Source: Paenibacillus taichungensis (GTDB lineage: Bacteria; Bacillota; Bacilli; Paenibacillales; Paenibacillaceae). Taken from it: DNA of 64,000 nt. The DNA is taken from assembly GCF_013359905.1 (NCBI RefSeq), contig NZ_JABMCC010000106.1, forward strand, positions 142,377 through 206,376, in the 5' to 3' direction. Positions 35,266 through 45,023 of the stretch are shown here, in pieces; the stretch's first letter is position 1, and every line of letters begins with the position of its first letter. A program made the translations under genes and the position numbers. Under the pieces are notes generated by a model, which saw nothing but the letters and a program-made list of their open reading frames with translations, was not told the origin of the DNA and searched no databases.

Positions 35266-36359
35266 TTGTACTTTCCTCCTTTTTTTCGGATCATACTCAA
35301 CAGCAGAAGCAAAAGTGGTACAACACCAAACAAATATATGGAAACATATCCGACAGCATCGCCTAGCTTAAATGTGTCGTTCGCATTCTCTGGTAGCATA
35401 GCAATGATATAAATAATGGGAAGCAAAATGAGCATCCATGACAGCTGCTTTTTCTTAAACAATTGCGAACATCCGAGAGAAGCAGCATAATGGGTAATGG
35501 TAAAAGTAGAGAAAATCTGCATAATCCAGATTACAAGCAATAAGGACTCAAATCGTTCAAAGACCAAACCTTCGATTTCAAAGCTGCGCATCAAGTCCAG
35601 GGTTGGCCACGTTCTTGTTTTCATACCTTCAATGGATAAGCTGCCAATGACCATCACCAAGGTGATAAAGTAGATGCCCATAGGAATAAGGATTCCCCAG
35701 ACCATGGCCTTCTTTCCCTTTTCCGGATTTCTCATAAAAGCCATTACTACAAACATGATCTCATAACCTGTATACGCTAAAGTTGTAGGCTTAAGTCCCT
35801 TAATAACAGGCATAATCCCCTCTCCCAGCACAGGTCTCAAATTATTGATTTCAAACAGATTGCTGCTCAAAAAAATAGCCAGCACAAAAAGAATTAGCGT
35901 AATGGGCAAAATGATCTCATACAAGCGAGCCATGGAGTTGACACCACCTGAGATCAGATAAAAACCGATCCACATAAACACCATGACAATGGCCCATGCC
36001 GGTGTTCCCTCCAATAAATATAAACCGGTGACATCAGCCATCACCCTGATTTCAAAGGCAGAGATAGTAATGAAATATGCGATGATTATTACTCCCAAGA
36101 TATAAGCAAACCACTTCCCCGTAATTTCTTCAGTGAATTGGAAAACGGTCTTTCCTGGAAATCGTCGGCACAGGGTTACGAGGATTATACCCATTAACAT
36201 AACTAACAGACCGGACAATATTATTGAAATCCATACGTCAGGCGTACCTGCAGCCGTCACCGTGGTGCGAGGAAGTGTGAGGATCCCTGCACCCAACATG
36301 TAATTGATGATAAAGGCTGCAGCTTGAACTGTCGTCAGTTGGTCTTGTTTACGATTCAT
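35262..36359 (-). CDS. gerB: GerAB-type spore germination permease
   Basis: 365 aa, start ATG after CAGGAGGTG. Ten membrane helices of the APC-fold endospore germination permease family: TTVQAAAFIINYMLGAGILTLPRT at the start, EITGKWFAYILGV, and PTTLAYTGYEIMFVVMAFM, the segment around the ligand site. It is the B subunit, thought to bind the germinant amino acid or sugar. Middle gene of the A-B-C operon. Confidence 0.95.
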   Translation of the reverse strand: MNRKQDQLTTVQAAAFIINYMLGAGILTLPRTTVTAAGTPDVWISIILSGLLVMLMGIILVTLCRRFPGKTVFQFTEEITGKWFAYILGVIIIAYFITISAFEIRVMADVTGLYLLEGTPAWAIVMVFMWIGFYLISGGVNSMARLYEIILPITLILFVLAIFLSSNLFEINNLRPVLGEGIMPVIKGLKPTTLAYTGYEIMFVVMAFMRNPEKGKKAMVWGILIPMGIYFITLVMVIGSLSIEGMKTRTWPTLDLMRSFEIEGLVFERFESLLLVIWIMQIFSTFTITHYAASLGCSQLFKKKQLSWMLILLPIIYIIAMLPENANDTFKLGDAVGYVSIYLFGVVPLLLLLLSMIRKKGGKYN

Positions 36360-36386
36360 GGTTCACCTCCTGAATATCCGATATGC

Positions 36387-38081
36387 CTACTTTTTGCGAT
36401 CAGGGTCTTTTGGATGCATCATACTTGGACGCTTCTTCATCATTCCTAAAGGTGCTCGAATAAAGAAATCTTTCCAATCCGACAGGCTGTAAGGCACAGC
36501 CGGAGTGACATAAGGTACTCCAAAGCTCTTTAACCGAACGAGATGACTACAGAGCAACAAGAAAAACATGACTACCCCAAACAATCCATAAATCGCCGCA
36601 CTGAACATTCCTACAAAGCGCAATATACGAAGTGTTATCCCGGCACTATATGTAGGGATGGAGAACGAAGAAATTGCAGTGACTGCCACAACAATAACCA
36701 GAAACGGGCTGACAATTCCGGCCTGCACTGCGGCATCCCCAATAATTAGACCACCTACGATACCCATAGCTGGTCCAATTGGCTTTGGTAGACGAATGCC
36801 TGCTTCCCGCAAAATTTCAATCGAGGTTTCCATAATCAGTGCCTCAATAACAGATGGGAAAGGCACACCTTGTCTAGTTTGAATAATGGTTAAAGCTAGC
36901 TTGGTCGGAATAAGACCCGGATGGAATGAGATAAAGGAGATATACAAAGCAGGTCCTAGCAGTGCAATCGTAGCCGCCAAGAAACGAAGCATACGCAGAA
37001 ACGTCCCCGGAATCCAGCGCTCGTAATAATCTTCGGGAGATTGAAGCAGCATGCTAAAGGTCGATGGCACTATTAATGCAAATGGTGTCCCATCCAGTAA
37101 AATAGCTACACGTCCCTCTAACAACCCACTGACTACACGATCGGGCCTCTCTGTATTCTGAATCTGTTGAAAAGGACTCAATTCATCATCTTCAATCAGT
37201 TGTTCCACATAACCGGATTCAAGCATGATATCCATGTCCAGGTTCTGGACTCGTTTTTCCACCTCAGTGACCAGATCGGCATTGGCAATATCTGCGATAT
37301 ACGCAATAACCAGATCCCTCTTAACCCTGGCTCCCACCTGATGTTTGATCATAAACAACTCATTGTTACCTCCGAATTGCCGCAATATTCCGGTATTATC
37401 ACTTAACCGCTCGGTAAAACCGATTCTTGGCCCGCGAAGCAGTGCCTCAGATACCGGCTCTTCAAGGCTACGACTTTTCCCCTTGGCTGAGCCAACAAGA
37501 AGAGCACTGGCCACTCCTTCAACAAATAGAGCATTTTTGCCGTTAAGAACCGCTTGCGCCGCTTGTTGCAGAGTCTTCGCTTCCTGAAGTTCACCAACAG
37601 GCAAAAGACTACTTTTTACGTAAGCTTTGAGCTCATATTCATCTTTCGGTTCTTCAAATATAGTCCGCTCTGTATCGGGAACCCCCCTAATCATAAGGGG
37701 CGTGAAGATGTGAGTATCTAAACGATCATGATCAACTAACCCTTCCACGAAGATGACAGCTGCCGGTGTATTCGTTCCTCTTATCATAAACTCTCGTATA
37801 CGTACATCTGAGTTCTGGCCAAACGTTGCTTTTACACTAATCAGATCCTTAGCATAGTCCCCGGTCAGCCTTATATTTGCGTAATTTCCAGTCTCTTCGT
37901 CCGAAGAAGAATTGGTTGATGCATCCTGATTTTGTTGATCTTTATTTGAAAAGGTCCCTTTTTTTAAGGATGATCGCAACCACTGATACCCTTTCATGTA
38001 CAATATCGGTATCAAAAATAATAAAAAGGCCTGTCCCCACATCGGCCACTCCGGCAAATAAGCAAGTATTTTCGACCACAT
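36387..38081 (-). CDS. gerA: GerAA-type spore germination protein
   Basis: The GerA core is complete: N-terminal soluble domain from about [25 protein letters not shown], membrane part with [23 protein letters not shown] and [44 protein letters not shown]-terminal tail ending in basic residues. Start: ATG 38081 has the better ribosome site (GGGGTGA, six bases away); a GTG at 38144 would add 21 residues. Either way the core is preceded by an extra hydrophobic segment ([18 protein letters not shown]), which is not usual for GerAA. A subunit of the germinant receptor; first gene of the operon. Confidence 0.93.
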   Translation of the reverse strand: MWSKILAYLPEWPMWGQAFLLFLIPILYMKGYQWLRSSLKKGTFSNKDQQNQDASTNSSSDEETGNYANIRLTGDYAKDLISVKATFGQNSDVRIREFMIRGTNTPAAVIFVEGLVDHDRLDTHIFTPLMIRGVPDTERTIFEEPKDEYELKAYVKSSLLPVGELQEAKTLQQAAQAVLNGKNALFVEGVASALLVGSAKGKSRSLEEPVSEALLRGPRIGFTERLSDNTGILRQFGGNNELFMIKHQVGARVKRDLVIAYIADIANADLVTEVEKRVQNLDMDIMLESGYVEQLIEDDELSPFQQIQNTERPDRVVSGLLEGRVAILLDGTPFALIVPSTFSMLLQSPEDYYERWIPGTFLRMLRFLAATIALLGPALYISFISFHPGLIPTKLALTIIQTRQGVPFPSVIEALIMETSIEILREAGIRLPKPIGPAMGIVGGLIIGDAAVQAGIVSPFLVIVVAVTAISSFSIPTYSAGITLRILRFVGMFSAAIYGLFGVVMFFLLLCSHLVRLKSFGVPYVTPAVPYSLSDWKDFFIRAPLGMMKKRPSMMHPKDPDRKK

Positions 38082-38164
38082 CCGGTTCACCCCATTATCT
38101 AGACTTTCTTGGTAACATTGAGTATTGTTTCCCTGATTGCTCACAATAATTCCCGTTTTTTAAA

Positions 38165-38200
38165 CAACAAAAAAGCAGATGCCACTACTGGCACCCGCTT
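38165..38200 (-). terminator. Terminator of the PAS-MCP gene
   Basis: On the minus strand AGCGGGTGCCA pairs (with G-T pairs) with TGGCATCTGCT, then TTTTTTGTTG. Confidence 0.85.
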
Positions 38201-38227
38201 CCCTAATGGGGTATGGATTTAACTTGT

Positions 38228-39160
38228 CTAAACGATTTTGGTTACGTGCTGCGCCTTTTCATCCAGTAGGTGTGCAGACGCCGCAATGGTTGTAAAATCA
38301 TTCAGCGCTACCTCGATCTGCTGCTGACTTCGCTCCACGTATCCCTCAACCTTCTGTGTTCCGCCAGAGATGTTCGTAATCTCATTGGTTATCCCATTCA
38401 CACTATCCCGAATTTCATTAATGGAATTTTCGACCATAGCCGATAGTTTGCGTACTTCCTTTGCTACAACATCGAACCCGCGCCCATATTCGCCCGCATG
38501 TGCCGCTTCAATCGCAGCATTCAGGGCCAACAGCTGAGTCTGCGATGCAATTTCGCGGATCGTTTTAACAACTCCCTGAATAGAACGAGCCTGTTCTTGC
38601 AAATGACTCAGTGTCGCTCGGTTGTGGGCAGAAACTTCAGATATATATGTGATACTGGACATCAGCTCACGGCTTCGCTCAATACCAATATCAGCATGTT
38701 CGTTCAGATCATGTGACATCGTCTTCAGTTCGTTAACTACAGCTGAAATATTATTTTGACGGTTTGTGATGTTGGTAGCTATTTTGGATACACCCAGAAT
38801 ATTCTGATTCAACTCATCATAGACAGGCATATACGTCGCCTCAAGCCATACGGGATTTCCCTTTGCATCCTTGCGTTCAACCTTGTCCTGGAAGCTGGTA
38901 CCGTTAAATATACTGCTCCAAAATGCGCTATAGTCGGGGCTCTTCGCGAATTCGTCAAAGCAAAATTGCTCATGCTGCATGCCGTACATCTCTGCTACGG
39001 TATAGCCCATCGTCTGGGCAAAGACTTCATTTACATACGTAACCCGGCGATCCATATCGAATCGAATGATAGCCAGACTTTTCTCCATCGCCTTAATGAC
39101 CAATGCATCGGTGACAACATCTTTATTTTCTACATCTACTATAGGCAAAGCGATCCCCAC
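38228..39160 (-). CDS. Soluble PAS domain methyl-accepting chemotaxis-type sensor
   Basis: 310 aa. No membrane helix. Residues about 25-130 are a PAS domain (AIIRFDMDRRVTYVNEVFAQTMGYTVAEMYG, WLEATYMPVYDE, GVSKIATNIT as PAC end). Residues 150-310 are the signalling part of an MCP with the highly conserved hairpin tip region IASQTQLLALNAAIEAAHAGEYGRGFDVVAKEVRKLS. It lacks HAMP and a transmembrane sensor, and the C-terminal methylation helix is short, so it is a cytoplasmic energy or redox-type chemoreceptor, or a non-chemotactic relative. The GTG start follows GGAAGAG; a TTG four codons later is possible. Confidence 0.9.
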   Translation of the reverse strand: MGIALPIVDVENKDVVTDALVIKAMEKSLAIIRFDMDRRVTYVNEVFAQTMGYTVAEMYGMQHEQFCFDEFAKSPDYSAFWSSIFNGTSFQDKVERKDAKGNPVWLEATYMPVYDELNQNILGVSKIATNITNRQNNISAVVNELKTMSHDLNEHADIGIERSRELMSSITYISEVSAHNRATLSHLQEQARSIQGVVKTIREIASQTQLLALNAAIEAAHAGEYGRGFDVVAKEVRKLSAMVENSINEIRDSVNGITNEITNISGGTQKVEGYVERSQQQIEVALNDFTTIAASAHLLDEKAQHVTKIV

Positions 39161-39382
39161 TCCCTGACTCTTCCCATGATTAAACCGTTCTCATTTTGGC
39201 AGTTCCTGTTGTATCGCAATTATGTATTCAACTGAATAGAGACGACTCTATTATTGTATACTCCAATTGCAGTCAATTGGATCACTCCCAAATCAATTTA
39301 TAACAATTCGGTTACGGTTTGCCTTTTTATACCCAATAAACTAACTGTCTAAACATTATATTTCATAAACAAATGCTAACAC

Positions 39383-39407
39383 AAAAAGGGACGGTTTAAC
39401 CGCCCCT
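39383..39407 (-). terminator. Terminator of the RpiR gene
   Basis: On the minus strand GGGGCGGTT pairs with AACCGTCCC, followed by TTTTTGTG. The rest of 39161-39482 shows no gene. Confidence 0.85.
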
Positions 39408-39482
39408 AATTATGGTATAACCTTCCATACCTTTGATGTTATCTGTAGTCATCACTGTGTATTACGCTACTATTTTCATCCA

Positions 39483-40316
39483 TCAGCCTCGCGGCAATTT
39501 GTCTGCGTACCGACTCCGCAGATCAGCCAGCCGTTCCAGCTTGGACAGCGCCTGCTCCTTCTGCCTCAATCCCACCGCCAGCACCAGCTGCTCCATTAAC
39601 AGGAGTGGAGTAACCATGGAATGAAATTCGCCAAGTTCCCCTCTGCTGACATAAAAAGATAACTCCGTCGCCAATCCATATAACAGGTCTTCCCGATCTG
39701 TTACAAGTACGGCTTTGCTGCCTGTATCTCTGGCATAATCCAGAATGACTTCTGCTTCAGGCAAGAGTCTTGTAAAACACATCAGCAGCACAACATCCTC
39801 CCGCTGCATGTGCATCAGTGATTCCAATAATTCATGACCACCTCCGGCGAGATGGATGACCGTCAATCCGAATCGGGATAGCCGAAAGGACAATAATTCC
39901 GCTAAACCAGCGGAGGGCCCTGGAGCATATACGTATACTCTTCGTGCTTCAGCAAGGTTGGATGCTGCGTGCTCCAGATCCCCCTGCTTCATATGGGACA
40001 ACGTCTCCTGCAAATGGCTAACAGAGGCCTCCAGTAACTGAACAGGAAGGCTATCCGTATCCATGCGGGATATGGTTTTATTTAATTTGAGGGCAGGTGT
40101 AGTGTCTTCGGATGTACGAAGCCGGATTTTGAATGCTTTGGCATTATCATATCCAACCGCACGCCAGAAACGGGATACGGTCGCAATACTGACCCCCAGC
40201 TTGTCGGCAATCTCCTGTTCCGTCATGAACAGAATCTCTTCCGGATTTCGTTCAACAAAATCAGCAATTTTCAGATGGCCTGGTGATAGCTGTTCTTTAT
40301 GAGTAAACAAATTCAT
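39483..40316 (-). CDS. RpiR/MurR-family regulator with SIS domain
   Basis: 277 aa from ATG 40316 after AAAGGAGTG; the frame extends upstream but without a ribosome site. N-terminal HTH_6 domain (LSPGHLKIADFVERNPEEILFMTEQEIADKLGVSIATVSRF) and a C-terminal SIS sugar-phosphate-binding domain (RRVYVYAPGPSAGLAELLSFRLSRFGL, DVVLLMCFTRLLPEAEVILDYAR, GSKAVLVTDRE). Ligand is probably a phosphosugar. Divergent from the ECF transporter at 40521, and an inverted repeat in the gap is a plausible operator. Confidence 0.92.
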   Translation of the reverse strand: MNLFTHKEQLSPGHLKIADFVERNPEEILFMTEQEIADKLGVSIATVSRFWRAVGYDNAKAFKIRLRTSEDTTPALKLNKTISRMDTDSLPVQLLEASVSHLQETLSHMKQGDLEHAASNLAEARRVYVYAPGPSAGLAELLSFRLSRFGLTVIHLAGGGHELLESLMHMQREDVVLLMCFTRLLPEAEVILDYARDTGSKAVLVTDREDLLYGLATELSFYVSRGELGEFHSMVTPLLLMEQLVLAVGLRQKEQALSKLERLADLRSRYADKLPRG

Positions 40317-40428
40317 TCCGTATGCACTCCTTTTCTCGCTCTGCACTCAGTATATCAGTTGAGAGAATAAGAAGTGGGTTATGTATGTAATATTTTTTTC
40401 ATTAATTTAAGATTGTGTAATAAAAATT

Positions 40429-40447
40429 ACATTTGATTTACAAATGT
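40429..40447. promoter_or_regulatory. Putative RpiR operator
   Basis: Inverted repeat ACATTTG-ATTTA-CAAATGT in the intergenic region between the RpiR gene and the ECF operon. Confidence 0.5.
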
Positions 40448-40520
40448 CTTCTCTCCCGTTAATACTCTGCCCCTAGACTGTGGCTATGATGATCACCAAC
40501 TTTCAGGGAGGTATGTAACG

Positions 40521-41408
40521 ATGAAGAAGATGACTGAGCGTTATACGCTGACGTCTTCACAGAAAATGATGGTGTTTGTGCTTTCCATGTCACTGTACGG
40601 CTTGTCCAACATGTTCACAGAGCTTATTCCCAAGCTCCAGCTTGGACCGATTGAATTGTCTGTTGAGTACTTTGCCTTCATTCCGCTGACACTTTGCATT
40701 TTGTTCCACCCCATGATAGCTGCACTTGGTGCGGCTCTTGGCGAAGTGATCTTCGGTGAGCTGATGCTGGGGCAATTTGGCGGACTGGGCGAGCTGGAGA
40801 AATTCATTACCTTTGCCTTTGCCATGTATGTCGCAGGACGTATGGTCAGTGATCCTCGCAATCGCAGACAGGTCGGAATTGCAGCCATGACAGGTGTCAT
40901 CATTCATCAGTTCCTCAGTTCACTGGTGGATATCGGTAAAGTGTGGATTGGTGTAGAGCAGCTGGAAGCCGTCCCTGGACTTGCGGAAAGTGTTGTGCTG
41001 ATTGAAGGAGTTGGCTTTCTAAATGACGTACTGTTCTCAGGCATCCTGTTCGCTCTGCTGCCTACGCTGTATCTCGTCCCCCTGCTCTATGGCAAAATTG
41101 AACCACTGCTCGGCATCAAACCTCGTAATCTAGGGATGAAATATGAAGGTATCGGCTTCTTCCGTCCGAAACTGATCCTGATTGGTGTGCTGCTGCTTGC
41201 ACTTGCCTTTGGTGCGGAATCCCTATCCGAAATGGATATCAACTTCGCTGTTTGGGAGACGGACTATGCAGATCAATATGGTTCGGCTTCAATATGGATT
41301 AGTATCGGAGCTGCTGCATTGGTTGCCGTGGTGACATTACTGATCATGCGCGCTAAACGGAGCAAAAATAAAACGGTACCCGGTTCGGAGAATCGCCCTT
41401 ATGCATAA
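40521..41408 (+). CDS. ECF transporter S component, substrate unknown
   Basis: 295 aa, start ATG after GGGAGG. Six or more helices with ECF S-component character: a first helix MMVFVLSMSLYGLSNMFTELIPKL, then LGPIELSVEYFAFIPLTLCILFHPMIAALGAALGEVIFG, where the A---A---A-like small-residue helix that contacts EcfT is seen. At 295 aa it is longer than typical S components (about 180-200) by a C-terminal helix pair with a large loop (ESLSEMDINFAVWETDYADQYG). Overlaps the double ATPase gene by eight bases. Substrate is not readable. Confidence 0.85.
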   Translation: MKKMTERYTLTSSQKMMVFVLSMSLYGLSNMFTELIPKLQLGPIELSVEYFAFIPLTLCILFHPMIAALGAALGEVIFGELMLGQFGGLGELEKFITFAFAMYVAGRMVSDPRNRRQVGIAAMTGVIIHQFLSSLVDIGKVWIGVEQLEAVPGLAESVVLIEGVGFLNDVLFSGILFALLPTLYLVPLLYGKIEPLLGIKPRNLGMKYEGIGFFRPKLILIGVLLLALAFGAESLSEMDINFAVWETDYADQYGSASIWISIGAAALVAVVTLLIMRAKRSKNKTVPGSENRPYA

Positions 41409-43287
41409 TGAAATGTCCACATCAGCTTCTGTTTCCGCATCGGATTCTGCCATTTCCATTCAAAATGTCATCTTTACGTATCCTGGCTCGGAAGAGCCTG
41501 TCCTGAACGGAGCTTCGCTCGAACTCCCACGAGGTAGTTTTACAGCCATTATCGGGAGCAACGGTTGCGGCAAATCCACCCTCTGCAAGTTGTTTAATGG
41601 CCTTATTCCTCAATTCTACACAGGGGACTTCTCCGGTGAAGTTCATGTACTCGGCATGCCTGCCGAAGGCCGAAGTGTTGCAGACCTGTCCAGAAAGATC
41701 GGTTACGTCTATCAGGATTTCGACAACCAGCTCGTACGACCCACCGTCTTGGACGAGGCTTGCTTTGCACCACTCAATTACGGACTGCCCAACTATCGGG
41801 AGCTCGGTGAACGCGCACTTGCCATGTGTGGTCTGGATGCCATTCATAACCGTTTCATCTGGGAATTGAGTGGTGGGCAGAAACATCTGCTCGCTCTGGC
41901 CGGAGCTCTGTCGCTCGACCCGGATATCCTGATCGTGGATGAACCTGTCTCACAGCTTGACCCGCAGCATGCAAGACTTATCTATGAGTGCCTTTCGAAA
42001 TTGAATACGGAATATGGCAAGACGATTATCGTCATCGAACACCATACTGAATTTATCGCCAACTTTTGCGCGGATGTGGTACTGATGGACAAAGGCAGAG
42101 TCTTGTGGAATCTTCCCGTCAAGGAAGGTTTGAATCGCATTACCGATCTGGAGCGGCTTGGCATTCAGCCTCCTGAGGTGACACGGGCAGCTGTTCAGGC
42201 TGCGGAATTATCGCAGGGAGAAAGAACAAATGCGGCCCCCTCAAGTTCAGGACAACGCTTCCCGATTACTGTGGAAGAAGCAAAGGTTTATTTTGCCGAG
42301 CACTACCCATCCATGCCATTCGGTTCTTTGCAAAATGAACCTTCATCCTATTCAAACTTGGCACACGACGTTCCCAAACAGATGGTGAATTCCGAGCGCC
42401 TAACGATTGCTTCTGCTGCTGAACCGTTGATTCCTATCGTTCAGTTTCATCAAACCCGACTGCGTTACAGAGGACTGGGCAAAAAAGAACATGAAGTCAT
42501 TCGTGGTGTTAATATTTCACTCCATGAAGGAGAACGGATTGCCTTGATTGGCAATAATGGTGCCGGCAAATCCTCCTTACTGAAGATGATGTCTGGCATT
42601 AGCCTACCTCAGGAAGGCAGTGTCAGTGTTCTGGGCGAAGTTACGCACCGTTCCTCTTTGGAGCAGCTGGCGGGGAAGGTCGCCTATATTTTTCAGAACT
42701 CTTCCGAAATGTTTATCGAGGACAGTGTCCGCAAAGAAGTCGCATATTTCCTGAAGAACCGTCGCATCCCGGATGCTGACCAGCAAATTGCACATGTACT
42801 GGAGCGTTTCCGGCTTACTCCGCTGCAAGAGCGGGATGCCCGGCTTCTCAGTGGTGGACAACAGCGGCGTGTCACACTTGCCATCGGTGCAGCCATGAAG
42901 CCTTCACTTATGCTGCTGGATGAGCCTACCGCTAATCTGGACCTTGCCACTCGCGAGGAACTGATAGGTGTGCTGGATGAGCTGGATCAGCATGTGCGAA
43001 CAACCGTCATTGCCACGCATGACATGCAGTTGGTTACCCAGTGGGCAAGTCGCGTTATCGTGCTTCACAATGGTCTGGTGGAAGCAGACGGCACACCTGC
43101 CGACGTGTTTGCAGATGAATCCCTTCTGCGTCGCTCCGGACTTGCGCTTACACAGATCATGGAGCTCTCCCACCGTATGGGACTGCCTACACTTTCATCA
43201 ACAACCGAGGCTTTTGTTGATAGCCTGTTGAATCAATCACTCACCAAGGAGGATATGCATCATGCAGCTTGTCCGCAACTGGTTTGA
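41401..43287 (+). CDS. Fused double ATPase of an ECF transporter
   Basis: 628 aa in which EcfA1- and EcfA2-like halves are joined. First ATPase: Walker A IIGSNGCGKSTLCKLFNG, signature LSGGQKHLLALAGAL, Walker B ILIVDEPVSQLDP. A linker of about 90 residues, rich in Ser and polar residues (residues about 260-345), connects to the second ATPase: Walker A LIGNNGAGKSSLLKMMSG, signature LSGGQQRRVTLAIGA, Walker B LMLLDEPTANLD, H loop TVIATHDMQL. Both sites look competent. Overlaps the EcfT gene by 26 bases. Confidence 0.93.
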   Translation: MHNEMSTSASVSASDSAISIQNVIFTYPGSEEPVLNGASLELPRGSFTAIIGSNGCGKSTLCKLFNGLIPQFYTGDFSGEVHVLGMPAEGRSVADLSRKIGYVYQDFDNQLVRPTVLDEACFAPLNYGLPNYRELGERALAMCGLDAIHNRFIWELSGGQKHLLALAGALSLDPDILIVDEPVSQLDPQHARLIYECLSKLNTEYGKTIIVIEHHTEFIANFCADVVLMDKGRVLWNLPVKEGLNRITDLERLGIQPPEVTRAAVQAAELSQGERTNAAPSSSGQRFPITVEEAKVYFAEHYPSMPFGSLQNEPSSYSNLAHDVPKQMVNSERLTIASAAEPLIPIVQFHQTRLRYRGLGKKEHEVIRGVNISLHEGERIALIGNNGAGKSSLLKMMSGISLPQEGSVSVLGEVTHRSSLEQLAGKVAYIFQNSSEMFIEDSVRKEVAYFLKNRRIPDADQQIAHVLERFRLTPLQERDARLLSGGQQRRVTLAIGAAMKPSLMLLDEPTANLDLATREELIGVLDELDQHVRTTVIATHDMQLVTQWASRVIVLHNGLVEADGTPADVFADESLLRRSGLALTQIMELSHRMGLPTLSSTTEAFVDSLLNQSLTKEDMHHAACPQLV

Positions 43288-44089
43288 CAAAATATCCATT
43301 GAACGCATTCAGCTTGAGCTGATGAATACTGTATATGGCAGCGGACATGCCAGCCTGTCTCGGATTGATCCCCGTGCCATGCTGATCTGGTATCTCTTTT
43401 TTGCCATCGTTCCCTGGTTTGTTCATAACGGGACTGTGCTGCTCGGCATGTTTCTATTGATGGTGACGACCACCATACTGTCCAGAGCCGCTCCCTTTAT
43501 CATTATCATTCTCTGCCTGGGGTTGATCGGTCAGGTCGGGTGGATGTTTATCATCTCGCTGTTCTTCGGCGGCAATCTGGAATCTGCTTTCCCCCTGCTT
43601 CTGCTCACCTTGAAGCTGTCCATCGTCTCGCTAGCGAGTATCACCGTCTTTTCCGGCATGGACCCAGAACGGATTGGTGATGGGTTGCTTGCGCTAGGCA
43701 TGCCTGCTACGTTCTCTTTCAGCCTCTCTTATGCTTATCGCATATTGCCTGTGCTGTTCGGTGAATTCCGCAACATCATGCTGTCCTACAGACTGCGGGG
43801 TCAGGTTCCTTCCCGGCACGGATGGCTCTACTGGCGACTCGTTGTCTACTATATGAAGCTGTTCATTGTGTCTTTCTTCCCGCTAATGCTGGCTACCGCC
43901 AAACGTTCCCGCACAACGGTGGAAGCACTGGAGACACGCGGTTTTTCGTACGGCATGAAGCATCCCGAATCCAAACGCCTGAAGCTCGCCCATCTGAAAA
44001 TCACCTCACGTGACCTCGGATTTCTCGCCGGATCGGCAATCTATGTTGCACTGCTGTTTTGGGTCGGCGGGTATTACGAGATTCTGTAA
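43262..44089 (+). CDS. ECF transporter transmembrane component EcfT
   Basis: 275 aa, start ATG nine bases after AAGGAGG. EcfT layout: N-terminal helices with RIDPRAMLIWYLFFAIVPW (the usual hD-R-K), and the two coupling-helix motifs that dock on the ATPases, seen as SYRLRGQVPSR and VEALETRGFSYGMKH (family A-R-RG pattern). It connects the S component to the fused ATPase. The PHP gene follows after 64 bases. Confidence 0.92.
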   Translation: MQLVRNWFDKISIERIQLELMNTVYGSGHASLSRIDPRAMLIWYLFFAIVPWFVHNGTVLLGMFLLMVTTTILSRAAPFIIIILCLGLIGQVGWMFIISLFFGGNLESAFPLLLLTLKLSIVSLASITVFSGMDPERIGDGLLALGMPATFSFSLSYAYRILPVLFGEFRNIMLSYRLRGQVPSRHGWLYWRLVVYYMKLFIVSFFPLMLATAKRSRTTVEALETRGFSYGMKHPESKRLKLAHLKITSRDLGFLAGSAIYVALLFWVGGYYEIL

Positions 44090-44153
44090 TTCAAAATAAA
44101 ATGCTGTAACTATTCATACCATTAACCATTCATGGAATAAAGGAGTGTCTTCT

Positions 44154-44933
44154 ATGCGCATTGATCTTCATACTCACGGAAAATTATCCAAAAACTCTGA
44201 TTTCTCGGTTGATTACTTCACCGAAATGGTCAACGAAGCCAAGGCCAGCGGGCTCGAAGCCCTCGCACTCACTGAACATTTTAACACCCGTAACTTCTAC
44301 GAAGTCTATGAGACGCTGGATCGTCTCTATCCATACAACGGAGAGTACTACGAGGCAGATGGACTGCGCATTTTTCCCGGCATGGAAGTGGATATTCAGG
44401 AGACAGGACATATTTTGCTGGTGGGTCAAAAAGAACATATCCTTGCCGTCCGCAGCGGCCTGGAACCATATACAGCCAAAAATTCATTCATTCCTTTTGC
44501 CGAGTTGCTGAATATGGCCGAAGCCTGGCCTTTGCTCAAAATTGGCGCACACCCTTTCCGCGAGTCCACCCCACTGTATCAGTTGGACCGTGATTTGTTG
44601 GGACGTTTGGATGCTTTTGATCTGAACGCCAAGGATATGTACCAATACGGCATCGAGACGTGCCGCGGGCAGGTTGAACCATTCGCCCAGTCCCTCGGTA
44701 AACCCGTCACTGCCGGAAGCGATACCCACCAGTGTCTGCAATACGGTAGTGTATTCAATGTGCTGGATCGTCCATGTGCATCGGTTGCCGAGCTCAAAGA
44801 GCAGATTCTCGCCGGTTCATACAGCATCGAAATATCCAACGATCTTCCTCTCCGTGTCAAAGCCTCCGTTATGCTGAAGAAAGTGATGAAACGTCTTGCC
44901 AAGCTGGACGCTACCCGTTTGCAGAAAGTTTAG
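44154..44933 (+). CDS. PHP-domain phosphoesterase
   Basis: 259 aa from ATG 44154 after AAAGGAGTG. Metal-binding motifs of the polymerase-and-histidinol-phosphatase fold are visible: MRIDLHTHGKLSKNSDF (motif I, HTH), LALTEHFNTRNF (motif II), FPGMEVDIQETGHILLVG (Glu and His), KIGAHPFRE, and VTAGSDTHQ (motif IV). Ending EIQILAGSYSIEI-like strand. The protein probably hydrolyses a phosphomonoester or phosphodiester. As the last gene of the ECF operon it may process the imported compound. Confidence 0.92.
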   Translation: MRIDLHTHGKLSKNSDFSVDYFTEMVNEAKASGLEALALTEHFNTRNFYEVYETLDRLYPYNGEYYEADGLRIFPGMEVDIQETGHILLVGQKEHILAVRSGLEPYTAKNSFIPFAELLNMAEAWPLLKIGAHPFRESTPLYQLDRDLLGRLDAFDLNAKDMYQYGIETCRGQVEPFAQSLGKPVTAGSDTHQCLQYGSVFNVLDRPCASVAELKEQILAGSYSIEISNDLPLRVKASVMLKKVMKRLAKLDATRLQKV

Positions 44934-44966
44934 GGAGTAGAAAACCACAACTTCTAAAGAATTCAA

Positions 44967-45000
44967 AATGAGCCCAAAGGATATTTATCCTTCAGGCTCA
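44967..45000. terminator. Terminator between converging genes
   Basis: ATGAGCC and AAGGAT arms pair with ATCCTT and GGCTCAT, a long near-perfect stem. A T-rich run follows on the minus strand (TTTTGAATT), so it mainly ends the VOC gene; it may also serve the PHP gene. Confidence 0.8.
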
Positions 45001-45023
45001 TGACGGATTCATTTTTACTGTTA

